Shown: positions 1 through 9,179 of the stretch, piece after piece
Layout of the letters: each line of letters opens with the position of its first letter
How positions within the stretch are numbered: position 1 is the first letter of the stretch
DNA from: Cupriavidus pauculus
Lineage (GTDB): Bacteria > Pseudomonadota > Gammaproteobacteria > Burkholderiales > Burkholderiaceae
Reading direction: 5' to 3'
Assembly: GCF_003854935.1 (NCBI RefSeq)
Contig: NZ_CP033970.1
Span: 1,240,001 to 1,304,000 of the forward strand
DNA length: 64,000 nucleotides
The notes under the pieces: generated by a model
Told to the model about the DNA's origin: nothing
Database searches by the model: none
The model's input: only the letters and a program-made list of their open reading frames with translations
Translations under genes and position numbers: made by a program

Positions 1-1275
1 GTGTTCCCGCACAACCAGGCGGACCAGCCGGCGCGGCTGCGCGTGGGCCGCTATTGCACGATCGCGCACGACGTCAAGGTCATCCTGGGCAGCTACCACC
101 GTCACGACTGGCACACGATCTACCCGTTCACGGCGCCCAACTTCGGCACGCTGTTCCGGCCGGCCCGGCCCGTGCCGGACTTCTCGTCCACGCGCGGCGG
201 GGTCAGCATCGGCAACGACGTCTGGATCGGCGCGCATTCGGTGATCCTGTCGGGCGTGACGATTGGCGACGGCGCGGTGATCGGCGCCGGCTCGGTGGTG
301 TCGCGCGACGTGGGCGCCTACGAGGTCTGGGCCGGCAATCCTGCCCAGTTCGTCAAGCGCCGCTTCGACGAGGCCACCAGCGCCCGGCTGCAGGCGCTGC
401 GCTGGTGGGACTGGCCGAAAGAGGAAGTGGAAGCCAGCATCGGCTGGATCATGAACGAAGGCGGCCCCGCGCTGGACAAGCTCGCGCAGCACAAGGCCGC
501 GATGATCCACAAGATGCGCGCCACCACCAAGGGCGAGCGCATCGTGGCCGGTGCCAGCGGCATCGTCCGGCTGCGGCTGCCGCAGCAGTGGAAGGCCGGC
601 GCGCCCACCTGGGTGGTGCTGCATGGCTCGCTGGGCTCGATCGATGGCGTGAAGGACTTCGAGGCCGCCGCGCCCGGCGTCAACCTGGTCTTTGCCGATC
701 TGCCGGGCTCGGGTGCGTCGTGGTGCCCGGCCGACTACTCGGCCGAAGGGTTCGCGCGCGAGCTGCGCCCGGCCATCGACCAGGCCATCGACGGCGACTA
801 CCGCATCGTGGGCGTCAGCTTTGGCGGCGCGGTGGGCCTGGCGATGGCGCGCGACAACGGCCGCTGCCGGGGCGTGCTGCTGCTGGACACGCCGTTCGAG
901 GCGAAGAAGCTCTGGCACAACCACCAGTTCCTGCGCGGCGCCATTGCCGGCGACCCCGACAACCAGCACGTGCGCCGCTTTGCCTGGGAAATCTACGGCG
1001 TCACCGAGCACGCGCTGACCGAGCGCACCTACTGGCACCTGCTGGACGACCTGCCCACGCCGGTGCAGGTGCTGACCGGCGACGTGCCGATGCATCCGCC
1101 GCGCCGCACCGCCAAGGTGGCGTGCTGCCTGGACAAGGAAGACCTGGCCGCGCTGCGCCGCCGGGGGATTGGCGTGCAGCAGGTGGCCGGCGGCCACGAC
1201 CTGATCCACGACAACCCCGCGGCAGTCGTCAAGGCCATGGACGCGTTCGCGGCCGAGGCCGTGGCCGCCGCCTGA
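1..1275 (+). CDS. Hexapeptide acyltransferase fused to alpha/beta hydrolase (5' end outside window)
   Basis: The N-terminal ~150 residues are a left-handed beta-helix acyltransferase of the xenobiotic (CatB-like) type: repeated VSIGNDVWIGAHSVI, VTIGDGAVIGAGSVV units and the closing WWDWP segment. From about residue 200 an alpha/beta hydrolase follows, with VVLHGS near residue 202, a nucleophile elbow GVSFGG (Ser about 273), an acid candidate in LLLDTP and a catalytic His in GGHD (about 399). The reading frame is open from base 1 and the usual first helix coils are missing, so the true start lies upstream. It is followed 52 bp later by rfbH on the same strand, so it probably acylates or processes the sugar made by this locus. 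The fusion is unusual; which half is active in vivo cannot be told from sequence. Confidence 0.8.
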   Translation: MFPHNQADQPARLRVGRYCTIAHDVKVILGSYHRHDWHTIYPFTAPNFGTLFRPARPVPDFSSTRGGVSIGNDVWIGAHSVILSGVTIGDGAVIGAGSVVSRDVGAYEVWAGNPAQFVKRRFDEATSARLQALRWWDWPKEEVEASIGWIMNEGGPALDKLAQHKAAMIHKMRATTKGERIVAGASGIVRLRLPQQWKAGAPTWVVLHGSLGSIDGVKDFEAAAPGVNLVFADLPGSGASWCPADYSAEGFARELRPAIDQAIDGDYRIVGVSFGGAVGLAMARDNGRCRGVLLLDTPFEAKKLWHNHQFLRGAIAGDPDNQHVRRFAWEIYGVTEHALTERTYWHLLDDLPTPVQVLTGDVPMHPPRRTAKVACCLDKEDLAALRRRGIGVQQVAGGHDLIHDNPAAVVKAMDAFAAEAVAAA

Positions 1276-1327
1276 TCCGCTACTACAACGGACCTGCCCA
1301 CCATGCCGGGGCAGGCCAGCATGAGTC

Positions 1328-2650
1328 ATGGGAATGAGCAAAGAATCTCTACGCGCAAAGATTGCCGGTCTCGTCGAAGAGTACGCGGCACTGGTCCAGA
1401 GCGAGACGCCGGGCTTCCGGCCCGGTGAAACCGTCATCCCGCCGTCGGGCAAGGTGGTGGGCGCCCCGGAAATGAAGGCGATGGTCGAGGCGTCGCTGGA
1501 CGCCTGGCTGACCACGGGCCGCTTCAACGACGCGTTCGAGCAGCGGCTGGGCCAACTGCTGGGCGTGAAGCACGTGCTGACGGTCAACTCGGGCTCGTCG
1601 GCCAACCTGGTGGCGTTTGCCACGCTGACGTCGCCGCGCCTGGGCGATCGCGCCATCCGCCCCGGCGACGAGGTGATCGGCGTGGCTGCTGGCTTTCCGA
1701 CCACGGTCAACCCGATCCTGCAGTGCGGCGCCGTGCCGGTGTTCGTCGATGTGGAACTGGGCACGTACAACGTGGACGCCAGCCGCATCGAGGCCGCCAT
1801 CACGCCGCGCACCAAGGCGATCATGCTGGCCCACACGCTGGGCAACCCGTTCAACCTGGAAGTGGTGACGGCGCTGTGCCGCAAGTACAACCTCTGGCTG
1901 GTGGAGGACTGCTGCGACGCGCTGGGCGCCACCTACAACGGCCAGCTGGTCGGCACGTTCGGCGACATCGGCACGCTGAGCTTCTACCCGGCCCACCACA
2001 TCACGATGGGCGAGGGCGGCGCGGTGTTCACGAACAACCACGCGCTGAAGACCATCGCCGAGTCGTTCCGCGACTGGGGCCGCGACTGCTACTGCCCGCC
2101 GGGCAAGGACAACACCTGCAACCGGCGCTTCTGCTGGAAGCTCGGTAACCTGCCCGAGGGCTACGACCACAAGTACACGTACTCGCACCTGGGCTACAAC
2201 CTCAAGATCACCGACATGCAGGCCGCCTGCGGCCTGGCGCAGATCGACCGCGCCGAGGGCTTCATCGCCGCGCGCCGCCACAACTTCGGCTTCCTGCGCG
2301 AGCGCCTGGCCGCCTGCAGCGAGATGCTGATCCTGCCGGAAGCCACGCCGAACTCGGACCCGTCGTGGTTCGGCTTCCCGGTGACGCTGCGGCCCGAGGC
2401 CAACGTGCGCCGCACCGACGTGGTCACCTACCTGGACCAGTACCGCATCGGCACGCGGCTGCTGTTCGCGGGCAACCTGACGCGCCAGCCGTACATGATC
2501 GGCCGCAACTACCGCGTGGTGGGCGACCTGACCAACTCGGACATCGTCATGAACGACACGTTCTGGCTGGGCATCTATCCGGGGCTGTCGGAGTCGATGC
2601 TCGACTTCGTGGGCGAGAAGCTCGAACAGTTCTTCGGCGTCGGGTTCTGA
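1328..2650 (+). CDS. rfbH: CDP-4-dehydro-6-deoxyglucose 3-dehydratase (E1, RfbH/AscC)
   Basis: A 440-residue B6-fold enzyme of the DegT/DnrJ/EryC1 superfamily that removes the 3-hydroxyl of CDP-4-keto-6-deoxyglucose using PMP and an iron-sulfur centre. The PLP-lysine of ordinary members is replaced by His in [16 protein letters not shown], the hallmark of this subgroup, and the Cys cluster [17 protein letters not shown] fits the [2Fe-2S] ligands. Length matches the family. The start at 1328 is preferred; ATG at 1334 is an alternative. It lies in a plus-strand operon, with the next gene 2 bp downstream. The enzyme needs a reductase partner (E3, RfbI/AscD) that is not in this window. Confidence 0.93.
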   Translation: MGMSKESLRAKIAGLVEEYAALVQSETPGFRPGETVIPPSGKVVGAPEMKAMVEASLDAWLTTGRFNDAFEQRLGQLLGVKHVLTVNSGSSANLVAFATLTSPRLGDRAIRPGDEVIGVAAGFPTTVNPILQCGAVPVFVDVELGTYNVDASRIEAAITPRTKAIMLAHTLGNPFNLEVVTALCRKYNLWLVEDCCDALGATYNGQLVGTFGDIGTLSFYPAHHITMGEGGAVFTNNHALKTIAESFRDWGRDCYCPPGKDNTCNRRFCWKLGNLPEGYDHKYTYSHLGYNLKITDMQAACGLAQIDRAEGFIAARRHNFGFLRERLAACSEMLILPEATPNSDPSWFGFPVTLRPEANVRRTDVVTYLDQYRIGTRLLFAGNLTRQPYMIGRNYRVVGDLTNSDIVMNDTFWLGIYPGLSESMLDFVGEKLEQFFGVGF

Positions 2651-2652
2651 CC

Positions 2653-3219
2653 ATGCAGTGCGAGGCGCTGGCGCTGCCCGGCTGCTTTCTGCTGCACGGC
2701 GCCCGCCTGGGCGACGCGCGGGGCGACTTCATGAAGCTGTTCCACGCGCCCACGCTGGCCGCCCAGGGGCTGGAGACCGCGTTTGCCGAATCGTACGTGT
2801 CGACGTCCCACGCGGGCGTGATCCGCGGCATGCACTTCCAGCGGCCGCCGCACGACCACGCCAAGCTGGTGAGCTGCCTGACCGGCCGCGCGCGCGACGG
2901 GCTGGTGGACCTGCGGCGCGGCTCGCCCACCTTTGGCCGTAGCCTGAGCCTGATGCTCAGCGCCGACGTGCCGGCCATGCTCTACATCCCGCGCGGCATC
3001 GCGCACGGCTTTGCCGCCCATGTCGACGACACGCGGCTCTGGTACCTGGTTTCCAGCGTGCATGAGCCGGCGGCCGACGCCGGCATCCATGTGGACGACG
3101 TCGGCATCGACTGGTGGGACGGTGCGCCCGCGCTGGCCGGCGCCACGCCGATCCTGTCGCCGCGCGACACCGCACACCCGTCGCTGGCCGCGTACCTGGC
3201 CCACACCGACTTTTCCTGA
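2653..3219 (+). CDS. RmlC-like cupin sugar epimerase
   Basis: A 188-residue protein of the dTDP-4-dehydrorhamnose 3,5-epimerase fold. It keeps the catalytic-His segment GVIRGMHFQ, the KLVSCLTG strand and the VDLRRGSPTFG and PRGIAHGF signatures. The tail segment that normally carries a catalytic Tyr (Y-x-P) reads SSVHEP here, so the acid residue may be changed. Next to rfbH the likely job is 5-epimerisation of a CDP-4-keto-3,6-dideoxyhexose, as AscE does in ascarylose synthesis. It begins 2 bp after rfbH, so translational coupling is likely. A role in dTDP-rhamnose synthesis is less likely because no rmlABD genes are nearby. Confidence 0.8.
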   Translation: MQCEALALPGCFLLHGARLGDARGDFMKLFHAPTLAAQGLETAFAESYVSTSHAGVIRGMHFQRPPHDHAKLVSCLTGRARDGLVDLRRGSPTFGRSLSLMLSADVPAMLYIPRGIAHGFAAHVDDTRLWYLVSSVHEPAADAGIHVDDVGIDWWDGAPALAGATPILSPRDTAHPSLAAYLAHTDFS

Positions 3220-3225
3220 ACCGCC

Positions 3226-4140
3226 ATGCCGACCGTCTTGCTGACCGGTGCATCGGGCTACGCGGGCGGCGCCATCCGCGACGTCCTGCGCCAGGCCGGA
3301 ATGACCGTGCTGACCGCCGGCCGCCGTGCCGATGACGACCTGCCGTTCGATCTGCTGCGGCCCGACCGCCTGCCCGCGCTGCCCGCCGGCATCGACGCCT
3401 GCGTCCATGCCGCCGCCGCCAACGAGGTGCTGTGCCGGCAGGACCCGCTGGCCGCGTTCACGGCCAACGTGACCGCCACGCGCGCGCTGGCCGGCCGGTT
3501 GCGCGACGCGCAGGTCGGTCACGTGGTCTACCTGTCCACGTTCCACGTATTCGGCCGCCCGGCCGGCCGGCTCGACGAGACCGCCGAGCCGGTGCCGGCC
3601 AACGACTACGGCCTGACCCATCTGCTGGCCGAGCACCTGCTGCGCGCGCAGCCGTTTCGCACCACCGTGATTCGCCCGGCCAATCTGTTCGGCACGCCGG
3701 CCGACTGGTCGACGTTCAACCGCTGGACGCTGGCACCGTTCGACTTCATGCAGCAGGCGCTGCGCGACGGCGCGGTGCGGCTGCTGTCCGACGGCTCGCC
3801 GGTGCGCTGCTACGTCTCGCTGGAGCGGCTGGCGGCGGCGGTCGTCCAGGGGCTGCAGGGCCACCTGCCGCCCGTGACGCACGTCTCCGGCCAGCCGTGG
3901 CGCATGGACGCGCTGGCGCGGCTGTGCGCCGGCGTGGCCGCGCAGGCCAGCGGGCGCGACGTGCCGGTATCGCTCGGCACGCACCGGCCCGCGGAAGCGG
4001 CCTACACGTTCGGCTCGGGGCACTGGGCCGATGAAACCGACGCAGAAGGCGAAGGCGAGGGCGAACGGTTGCGCATGGCGACGTTCGCGCGCCACGTCGC
4101 CGACAGACTGCTGCAAGACAGCAAGGCAGGAACACCATGA
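3226..4140 (+). CDS. NAD(P)-dependent sugar epimerase/reductase (extended SDR)
   Basis: A 304-residue extended short-chain dehydrogenase. The N-terminus TGASGYAGG is the dinucleotide-binding glycine motif and the STFHVFG strand supplies the catalytic Ser/Thr. The expected YxxxK reads YGLTH (around 3607-3621), so Lys is replaced by His, which is unusual for an active reductase. By position after the cupin epimerase it would reduce the 4-keto group of the CDP-dideoxy sugar (AscF/AbeJ role). It starts 6 bp after the previous stop and its end overlaps the next gene by 4 bp. The function is inferred from context; substrate and activity are unproven given the changed Lys. Confidence 0.78.
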   Translation: MPTVLLTGASGYAGGAIRDVLRQAGMTVLTAGRRADDDLPFDLLRPDRLPALPAGIDACVHAAAANEVLCRQDPLAAFTANVTATRALAGRLRDAQVGHVVYLSTFHVFGRPAGRLDETAEPVPANDYGLTHLLAEHLLRAQPFRTTVIRPANLFGTPADWSTFNRWTLAPFDFMQQALRDGAVRLLSDGSPVRCYVSLERLAAAVVQGLQGHLPPVTHVSGQPWRMDALARLCAGVAAQASGRDVPVSLGTHRPAEAAYTFGSGHWADETDAEGEGEGERLRMATFARHVADRLLQDSKAGTP

Positions 4141-4625
4141 ACCGCATCTCCACGCTGGCAAAGATCTCGCCGCTGGCCGACATCGAACGCTCGGTGCGCG
4201 GCAACCACGTGGCCGTGGGCGACGACGTGACCATCGACAGCTTCGTCAAGATCAAGTTCGCGGGCGGCGACGGCAACGTCGAAATCGGCCCGCGCTGCTA
4301 CCTGAACTCGGGCGTGGTGATCTACTCGGGCAATGGCGTGCGGATGGGGGAGGGCGTGCTGATCGCGGCCAACACCACGCTGGCGCCGACCAACCACGAG
4401 TACCGCTCGCGCGAACGTACGATCATCGCGCAGCGCTTCATGCCGTCGCGCGGCGGCATCGTGATCGGCGACGACTGCTGGATCGGCGCGAACTGCGTGC
4501 TGCTGGACGGCACCGTGCTCGGCACGGGCTGCGTGGTGGGCGCCGGCACCGTGCTCAAGGGCGAGTGGCCGGATTACGCGGTGATCGCTGGCAATCCGGC
4601 CCGCATCGTCAAGTATCGCGACTGA
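4137..4625 (+). CDS. Hexapeptide-repeat acyltransferase
   Basis: A 162-residue left-handed beta-helix protein with repeats such as VEIGPRCYL, VRMGEGVLI, IVIGDDCWIGANCVL and VVGAGTVL, the His-containing loop TNHEYRSRERT and the closing AGNPARIVKYRD seen in sugar O-/N-acetyltransferases. The start overlaps the previous stop (ATGA), so it is the last gene of the plus-strand operon. Its stop codon lies 17 bp inside the end of the convergent rfbG gene. It probably acetylates the finished deoxysugar; the acyl donor and acceptor cannot be read from sequence. Confidence 0.85.
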   Translation: MNRISTLAKISPLADIERSVRGNHVAVGDDVTIDSFVKIKFAGGDGNVEIGPRCYLNSGVVIYSGNGVRMGEGVLIAANTTLAPTNHEYRSRERTIIAQRFMPSRGGIVIGDDCWIGANCVLLDGTVLGTGCVVGAGTVLKGEWPDYAVIAGNPARIVKYRD

Positions 4626-5685
4626 CGAACGCGTCGATCTGGGCCTCGGTGATGGCGCGCGCGTGGGCGGGCGATGCCTGCACCTGGCGGTACCAGTCGG
4701 CCGTGGCCAGCAGGGCGCGGTCGAGCGTCCAGCGCGGCTGCCAGCCGAGCGTGCGCATGGCCTTCGACGAATCCAGGTACAGATAGCCGGCCTCGTGCGG
4801 CGCCGCCGCGCGCATCGCGGCATCGAGTTCCCAGCGCAGTTGCGGCCAGTGACGCTGCAAGCCTTCCAGCACGGCCTGGACGGGCCGGTTGTCGCTGGCG
4901 GCCGGGCCGAAGTTGAAGGCGTCGGCAAAGGCGGCCGCGTCGTCGCCGAGCAACCGGGTGCCGAGCAGCAGGTAGCCGTGCAGCGATTCCAGCACGTGCT
5001 GCCACGGCCGCGTGGCTTCCGGATGGCGGATGCGCAGCGGCTGGCCCGCCGCCGCGGCGCGCGCGGCATCGGGGATCAGCCGGTCGGCCGACCAGTCGCC
5101 GCCGCCGATCACGTTGCCGGCGCGGGCGCTGGCCAGATGCTGGCCGGCCGACGCCAGGAACGCCCGGCGATAGCTCGCCACGACCAGCTCCGCGCCGGCC
5201 TTGCTGGCGCTGTAGGGGTCGTGGCCGCCTAGCGGATCGGTCTCGCGGTAGCCCCAGAGCCATTCGCGGTTCTCGTAGCACTTGTCGGTCGTGACGACCA
5301 CCACGGCGCGCACCGATGGACTGGCGCGCACCGCTTCGAGCACGTTGACGGTGCCCATCACGTTGGTCGACCACGTATCGACCGGCGTGCGGTAGCTTTC
5401 GCGCACCAGCGGCTGGGCCGCCAGGTGGAACACGATCTCGGGCTCGGCCGCCTGCATGGCCTGCTGCAGGCGCGCGGCGTCGCGGATATCGGCGACGTGG
5501 TGCGCGTGCAGGTCGCGGGCGACATCGGCCAGCGTGAACAGGTTGGGCTCGGTGGCGGGGGCCAGCGCGTAGCCGGTGACGCGGGCGCCGGCACGCGCGA
5601 GCCACATCGACAGCCACGCGCCCTTGAAGCCGGTGTGGCCGGTCACGAACACGCGCCGGCCGTGGTAAGCGGCGAGCGCCTCCAT
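4609..5685 (-). CDS. rfbG: CDP-glucose 4,6-dehydratase
   Basis: A 358-residue extended SDR that converts CDP-glucose to CDP-4-keto-6-deoxyglucose. It has the nucleotide motif TGHTGFKGAW, the VVVTTDKCYENREW strand with the catalytic Thr-Asp-Lys typical of RfbG, the active-site motif YSASKAG, and ARAGNVIGGGDW. The ATG at 5685 overlaps the rfbF stop by one base (TGATG), giving a coupled operon ogt-rfbF-rfbG. The product feeds RfbH, encoded on the opposite strand. Its end runs into the convergent acyltransferase gene. Confidence 0.93.
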   Translation of the reverse strand: MEALAAYHGRRVFVTGHTGFKGAWLSMWLARAGARVTGYALAPATEPNLFTLADVARDLHAHHVADIRDAARLQQAMQAAEPEIVFHLAAQPLVRESYRTPVDTWSTNVMGTVNVLEAVRASPSVRAVVVVTTDKCYENREWLWGYRETDPLGGHDPYSASKAGAELVVASYRRAFLASAGQHLASARAGNVIGGGDWSADRLIPDAARAAAAGQPLRIRHPEATRPWQHVLESLHGYLLLGTRLLGDDAAAFADAFNFGPAASDNRPVQAVLEGLQRHWPQLRWELDAAMRAAAPHEAGYLYLDSSKAMRTLGWQPRWTLDRALLATADWYRQVQASPAHARAITEAQIDAFVSRDT

Positions 5686-6458
5686 CACCAGACCTTCCAC
5701 GGCGCCTTGCCGGTCTGCCAGAGCTGTTCGAGCTGGTTCTTCTCGCGCAGCGTGTCCATCGGCTGCCAGAAGCCGCCGTGCTCGAACGCCAGCAGGTGGC
5801 CCTCGCGCGCCAGGCGGCCCATCGGCTCCTGTTCCCAGCTGATGTGGTCGCCGTCGATCAGGTCGAGCACCTCGGGCTGCAGCACGAAGAAGCCGCCGTT
5901 GATCCAGCCGCCGTCGCCGCGGGGCTTTTCGGCAAAGCCGGTGACCATGTCCTCGTTCGTGCGCTGCAGCGCGCCGTAGCGGCCCGGGGGCTGCACGGCG
6001 GCCACGGTGGCCCAGCGGCCGTGGCGGCGGTGGAACGCAATCTCGGCACTGATGTCGATGTCGGACACGCCGTCGCCGTAGGTGAAGCAAAACGTCTCGC
6101 CGGCGGGCAGGTAGTCGCGCACGCGGCGCAGGCGGCCGCCGGTCTGCGATTCCTCGCCCGTGTCCACCAGGGTCACGCGCCACGGCTCTGCCTTCTGGCA
6201 GTGCACTTCCATGCGGTTGCCGGACATGTCGAACGTGACGTCGGACATGTGCAGGAAGTAGTTGGCGAAGTATTCCTTGATGACGTAGCCCTTGTAGCCC
6301 AGGCAGATCACGAACTCGTTGACGCCGTGCGCCGAGTACATCTTCATGATGTGCCACAGGATGGGCTTGCCGCCGATCTCGATCATCGGCTTCGGCCGCA
6401 GGTGCGATTCCTCGGAAATGCGGGTGCCAAGGCCACCGGCCAGGATCACGGCTTTCAT
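5685..6458 (-). CDS. rfbF: Glucose-1-phosphate cytidylyltransferase
   Basis: A 257-residue nucleotidyltransferase that makes CDP-glucose from CTP and glucose-1-phosphate, the entry step to CDP-3,6-dideoxyhexoses. The N-terminus [21 protein letters not shown] is the NTP-binding signature of the family; [14 protein letters not shown] carries the metal-binding Asp. Length matches RfbF/AscA. The ATG overlaps the stop of the glycosyltransferase gene (ATGA), so the sugar-nucleotide enzyme is translated together with the glycosyltransferase, which suggests a shared purpose. Confidence 0.95.
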   Translation of the reverse strand: MKAVILAGGLGTRISEESHLRPKPMIEIGGKPILWHIMKMYSAHGVNEFVICLGYKGYVIKEYFANYFLHMSDVTFDMSGNRMEVHCQKAEPWRVTLVDTGEESQTGGRLRRVRDYLPAGETFCFTYGDGVSDIDISAEIAFHRRHGRWATVAAVQPPGRYGALQRTNEDMVTGFAEKPRGDGGWINGGFFVLQPEVLDLIDGDHISWEQEPMGRLAREGHLLAFEHGGFWQPMDTLREKNQLEQLWQTGKAPWKVW

Positions 6459-8689
6459 GCGACGGCCTCCTCCTGCGCGTCCACGACCTCGACCTTCATG
6501 CCGGCGATCTCGAACGCGGTGGGCACGGGGCCGGCTTCGAGCGTGGCCAGGTCCAGGCCGAACTGCTCGGCCAGCAGGCCGGCCAGCGCGGACTTGTCGT
6601 AGTCGTTCTCTTCCAGCCACGCGGCCAGCAGGCGGTACAGCGGCAGCGCGTACGGGCGCTGGCCGATGGCCTCGATCAGCAGGTCGATGGCCTCGGTGCG
6701 CGACGCCATGTGGTACTTGTAGACGGCCAGCCCGTAGGTGACCATCCAGTGGCGGTACCACGTGGAACTGAGGTTTTCCAGCACGTTGTGCAGCTTGTCG
6801 TACTGGCCCGTCTCGATGTGGGCGGCCACGCTCAGCGCCATGTCGGTGGTGGAGTACCACGTGCCGCCGAAGTAGACACCCTGCTCGCGCGCGGGCATCG
6901 CCTCGGGCAGGCCCTTGCGCGCGTGCGACAGCGCGTAGGCCTGCTGCTCGAACCACGCGGCGAAGGCCGGCGCGTCGGTCATCGCGCTGGTCTCCACGCG
7001 CTGGCGCAGCGACAGGCGCAGTTCGTTGAGCCGGCCCACGTCGGACGCCAGCTCGCAGGCCACGTTGACGTACGCGGCCTCGTCCTCGCAGATCAGCGGG
7101 TCGAGCCCGCAGTCCTTGAGGAACACGGCAGAGATGCGCTGGTGGAAGGCCGGGCCGGTCAGCGACACCACGGGCACGCCCATCCACAGCGCATCGCACG
7201 TGGTGGTGCCGCCCGTGTACGGCGTGGCGTCCAGCGCGATGTCGATGCGGTGGTACATCACGTACTGGTTCTCGGCCACGCGGTCGATCAGCTCCACGCG
7301 GTCCAGGTCGATGCGGTGCGCGGCCAGGCGGGCCTCGAACAGCTCGCGCACGCCTTCGCGGGCCACGTTCTGGGCCTCGATCAGCAGCCGGCTGTCCGGG
7401 CAGGCGGCCAGCACGGCGGACCAGAGCCGCAGCGTCAGGTCGCTCAGCTTGGTCAGCCCGTTGCACGAGCCGAACGTGATGTAGCCGTTGCGCAGCGCGG
7501 GAGTGTCCTTGACGCGGTACTTGTCCTCGTAGACCTGCAGCGGGCTGGTGACCAGCGGATGGAACGCGCAGAACACCGGCGCGCGCAGCAGCGTCTCGGT
7601 GTAGTGGCTCTCCGTGCCGGCCGGGTCGCCGGTCCAGTCGGAGATCCGGTAGTCGATCGACGGCATGCCGGTGGTGCCCGGAAAGCCCAGCCACGTCATC
7701 TGCACCGGCGCCACGCGGTGCGCCAGCACCAGCAGCGGCGACTGGCCGGTGTAGCCGCCCAGGTCGACCATCACGTCGATGTCCTCGCGGCGGATGCGCT
7801 GCACGGTGTCCAGCGTGGACAGGGTGCTCACGTCGATCATCGCCGTGGCGTACTGCGCCAGCTTCTCGGTCAGCACGTCGTGCTTCCGGTTCATGCGGAA
7901 CAGGTAGACATCGAAGCGGTTGCGGTCGATGTTGGCGATCAGCGGGATCAGGAAGTAGGCAATGGCGTGCCAGCCCAGGTCGGCGGACAGGAAGCCGATG
8001 CGGATGCGCGGCGCCGTGCTGCCCAGCGGCGCCGTGGCGGGCACGGCATCGCGCGTCAGCATCGCGGCAAAGTCCTCGGCCTCGGCGCGCAGCGTCTGGG
8101 CGGTGGTGTCTTCGGCGCTCAGCATGCCCAGCAGCACGTTGGAGCGGTTGGTTGCCAGCGACGGATCGCCGTAGCGGGCCACGCGGTACGCCTGCAGGCC
8201 GCCGGCCGGGTCGCCGTTGGCGCGGCGTTCGTTGCCCAGGTTGGCGAACGCGATGTAGTTGGTGGGATCGGCCTCGACCAGACGCTGGTAAAGGTCCTGC
8301 GCGGCGCGGCGCTCGTTCATCATCGTGTGGACGCGCGCCATCGACAACTGCAGGTTCGTGTCGTCCGGACGGGCCACCAGCGCGCGTTCCAGCAGCGGCC
8401 GGGCGTCGCGGGCATTGTCCTGGCGGGTCAGCAGCATGCCCAGCAGGCCCTGCAGGGCCAGGTCGTCGGGCCACCTGGCCAGCGCCTGCTCGGCCAGCGG
8501 CAGGGCCTCGGCGTCGCGGTCCAGCAGCAGCAGCGAGTAACCCTTCAGGTATTCCACCTGCGCCGGTGGCGCGCCGCGCCGGCCGGCCTGGTCGGCCGTG
8601 CCGTAGGCGGCCTGATAGTTGCCGATCCGGAACAATGCCCACGCTTCTTCCAGCGCGTGCGATCCGCTTCCCCTTGGCTGTCTTTTCAT
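6455..8689 (-). CDS. TPR/SPINDLY-type O-linked glycosyltransferase (GT41-like)
   Basis: A 744-residue cytosolic protein. Residues about 10-200 are tetratricopeptide-like repeats. The following ~400 residues match the O-GlcNAc transferase/SPINDLY catalytic region: [47 protein letters not shown] and [18 protein letters not shown] further helical C-terminal domain of about 150 residues is not explained by the family core. Start at 8689 was chosen because an upstream in-frame extension has no homology-like content. It is the first gene of the operon with rfbF and rfbG and lies next to the flagellar filament genes, so flagellin (Ser/Thr) is the likely acceptor. The donor sugar is inferred, not shown. 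Confidence 0.85.
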   Translation of the reverse strand: MKRQPRGSGSHALEEAWALFRIGNYQAAYGTADQAGRRGAPPAQVEYLKGYSLLLLDRDAEALPLAEQALARWPDDLALQGLLGMLLTRQDNARDARPLLERALVARPDDTNLQLSMARVHTMMNERRAAQDLYQRLVEADPTNYIAFANLGNERRANGDPAGGLQAYRVARYGDPSLATNRSNVLLGMLSAEDTTAQTLRAEAEDFAAMLTRDAVPATAPLGSTAPRIRIGFLSADLGWHAIAYFLIPLIANIDRNRFDVYLFRMNRKHDVLTEKLAQYATAMIDVSTLSTLDTVQRIRREDIDVMVDLGGYTGQSPLLVLAHRVAPVQMTWLGFPGTTGMPSIDYRISDWTGDPAGTESHYTETLLRAPVFCAFHPLVTSPLQVYEDKYRVKDTPALRNGYITFGSCNGLTKLSDLTLRLWSAVLAACPDSRLLIEAQNVAREGVRELFEARLAAHRIDLDRVELIDRVAENQYVMYHRIDIALDATPYTGGTTTCDALWMGVPVVSLTGPAFHQRISAVFLKDCGLDPLICEDEAAYVNVACELASDVGRLNELRLSLRQRVETSAMTDAPAFAAWFEQQAYALSHARKGLPEAMPAREQGVYFGGTWYSTTDMALSVAAHIETGQYDKLHNVLENLSSTWYRHWMVTYGLAVYKYHMASRTEAIDLLIEAIGQRPYALPLYRLLAAWLEENDYDKSALAGLLAEQFGLDLATLEAGPVPTAFEIAGMKVEVVDAQEEAVA

Positions 8690-8727
8690 TTGCTTGTGTC
8701 TTTCGATGGCCTGCAGACGCCCGGACG

Positions 8728-8741
8728 ATCCATTAATGGAT
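8728..8741. promoter_or_regulatory. 14-bp perfect palindrome upstream of the glycosyltransferase operon
   Basis: ATCCATTAATGGAT is a perfect palindrome 38 bp upstream of the glycosyltransferase start, in the only intergenic space that could hold its promoter. It could be an operator for a dimeric regulator. No clear sigma-28 or sigma-70 boxes were found with confidence. Confidence 0.35.
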
Positions 8742-8803
8742 GGTCTGGTCCCATGCCAACAAATTAACAAGCCGCCGTGCGGGGCGACGGCGCGAACACA
8801 ACG

Positions 8804-8840
8804 CAAAAAAAGGGCTATTTCGGCCGGTAGCGCGGCCGGC
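8804..8840 (-). terminator. Possible terminator of the flagellar operon
   Basis: Reading the minus strand after the flhB-like gene, a short GC-rich stem (GCCGG/CCGGC, 8823-8840) is followed after about a dozen bases by a run of seven T (A run at 8805-8811). The stem and T-run are not directly joined, so this is a weak call. Confidence 0.3.
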
Positions 8841-8876
8841 GTGGCGGATCGGCCCCACCGGTCGGGGCCGGGGGCG

Positions 8877-9179
8877 TCAGGCCGGCGTCAGGGCGAGCGG
8901 GTTGGCCGCGTCGGGGCCGGCTTCCATGCGGTGCAGCCACGCCAGCAGTTCGGCCACGGCCACGTAGAGCTGGGGCGGGATCTGGCTGTCCAGGTCCACT
9001 TGCATCAGCAGATTGACGAGCGCGGGCGATCCGTGCACGTAGACGCCGGCCTCGCGGGCGCGGGCGATGATGGCCTCGGCGGACATGCCGTAGCCCTTGG
9101 CCACCACGCGCGGGGCGTTGTCGCTGGACTGGTAGGAGAGGGCGACGGCGGCGCCGCGGTCGGACGGGTGGTCGCTCAT
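8877..9179 (-). CDS. FlhB C-terminal-domain-like export switch protein
   Basis: A 100-residue protein resembling the cytoplasmic C-terminal domain of FlhB/YscU: AVALSYQSSDNAPRVVAKG, then AREAGVYVHGSPALVNLLMQ, IPPQLYVAVAELLAWLHRM. The autocleavage Asn-Pro-Thr-His of real FlhB is absent and there are no membrane helices. It overlaps the fliK stop by 4 bp, so it is co-translated with the hook-length ruler. In known FlhB, the C-terminal domain is the target of FliK during the substrate switch, so this stand-alone copy may tune that switch. Many Proteobacteria have such a gene; its exact function is not settled. Confidence 0.8.
   Translation of the reverse strand: MSDHPSDRGAAVALSYQSSDNAPRVVAKGYGMSAEAIIARAREAGVYVHGSPALVNLLMQVDLDSQIPPQLYVAVAELLAWLHRMEAGPDAANPLALTPA

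Noticed and set aside
1349-2281. Long open frame antisense to rfbH (and similar long frames antisense to most genes)
   Set aside because: High GC keeps the opposite frames open. The translations are Arg/Ala/His-rich with no family motifs, and they lie fully over genes with clear homology patterns.
2653-3219. dTDP-rhamnose epimerase rmlC
   Set aside because: The fold fits, but no rmlA, rmlB or rmlD is nearby and the gene is embedded in a CDP-sugar operon, so the rmlC symbol was not used.
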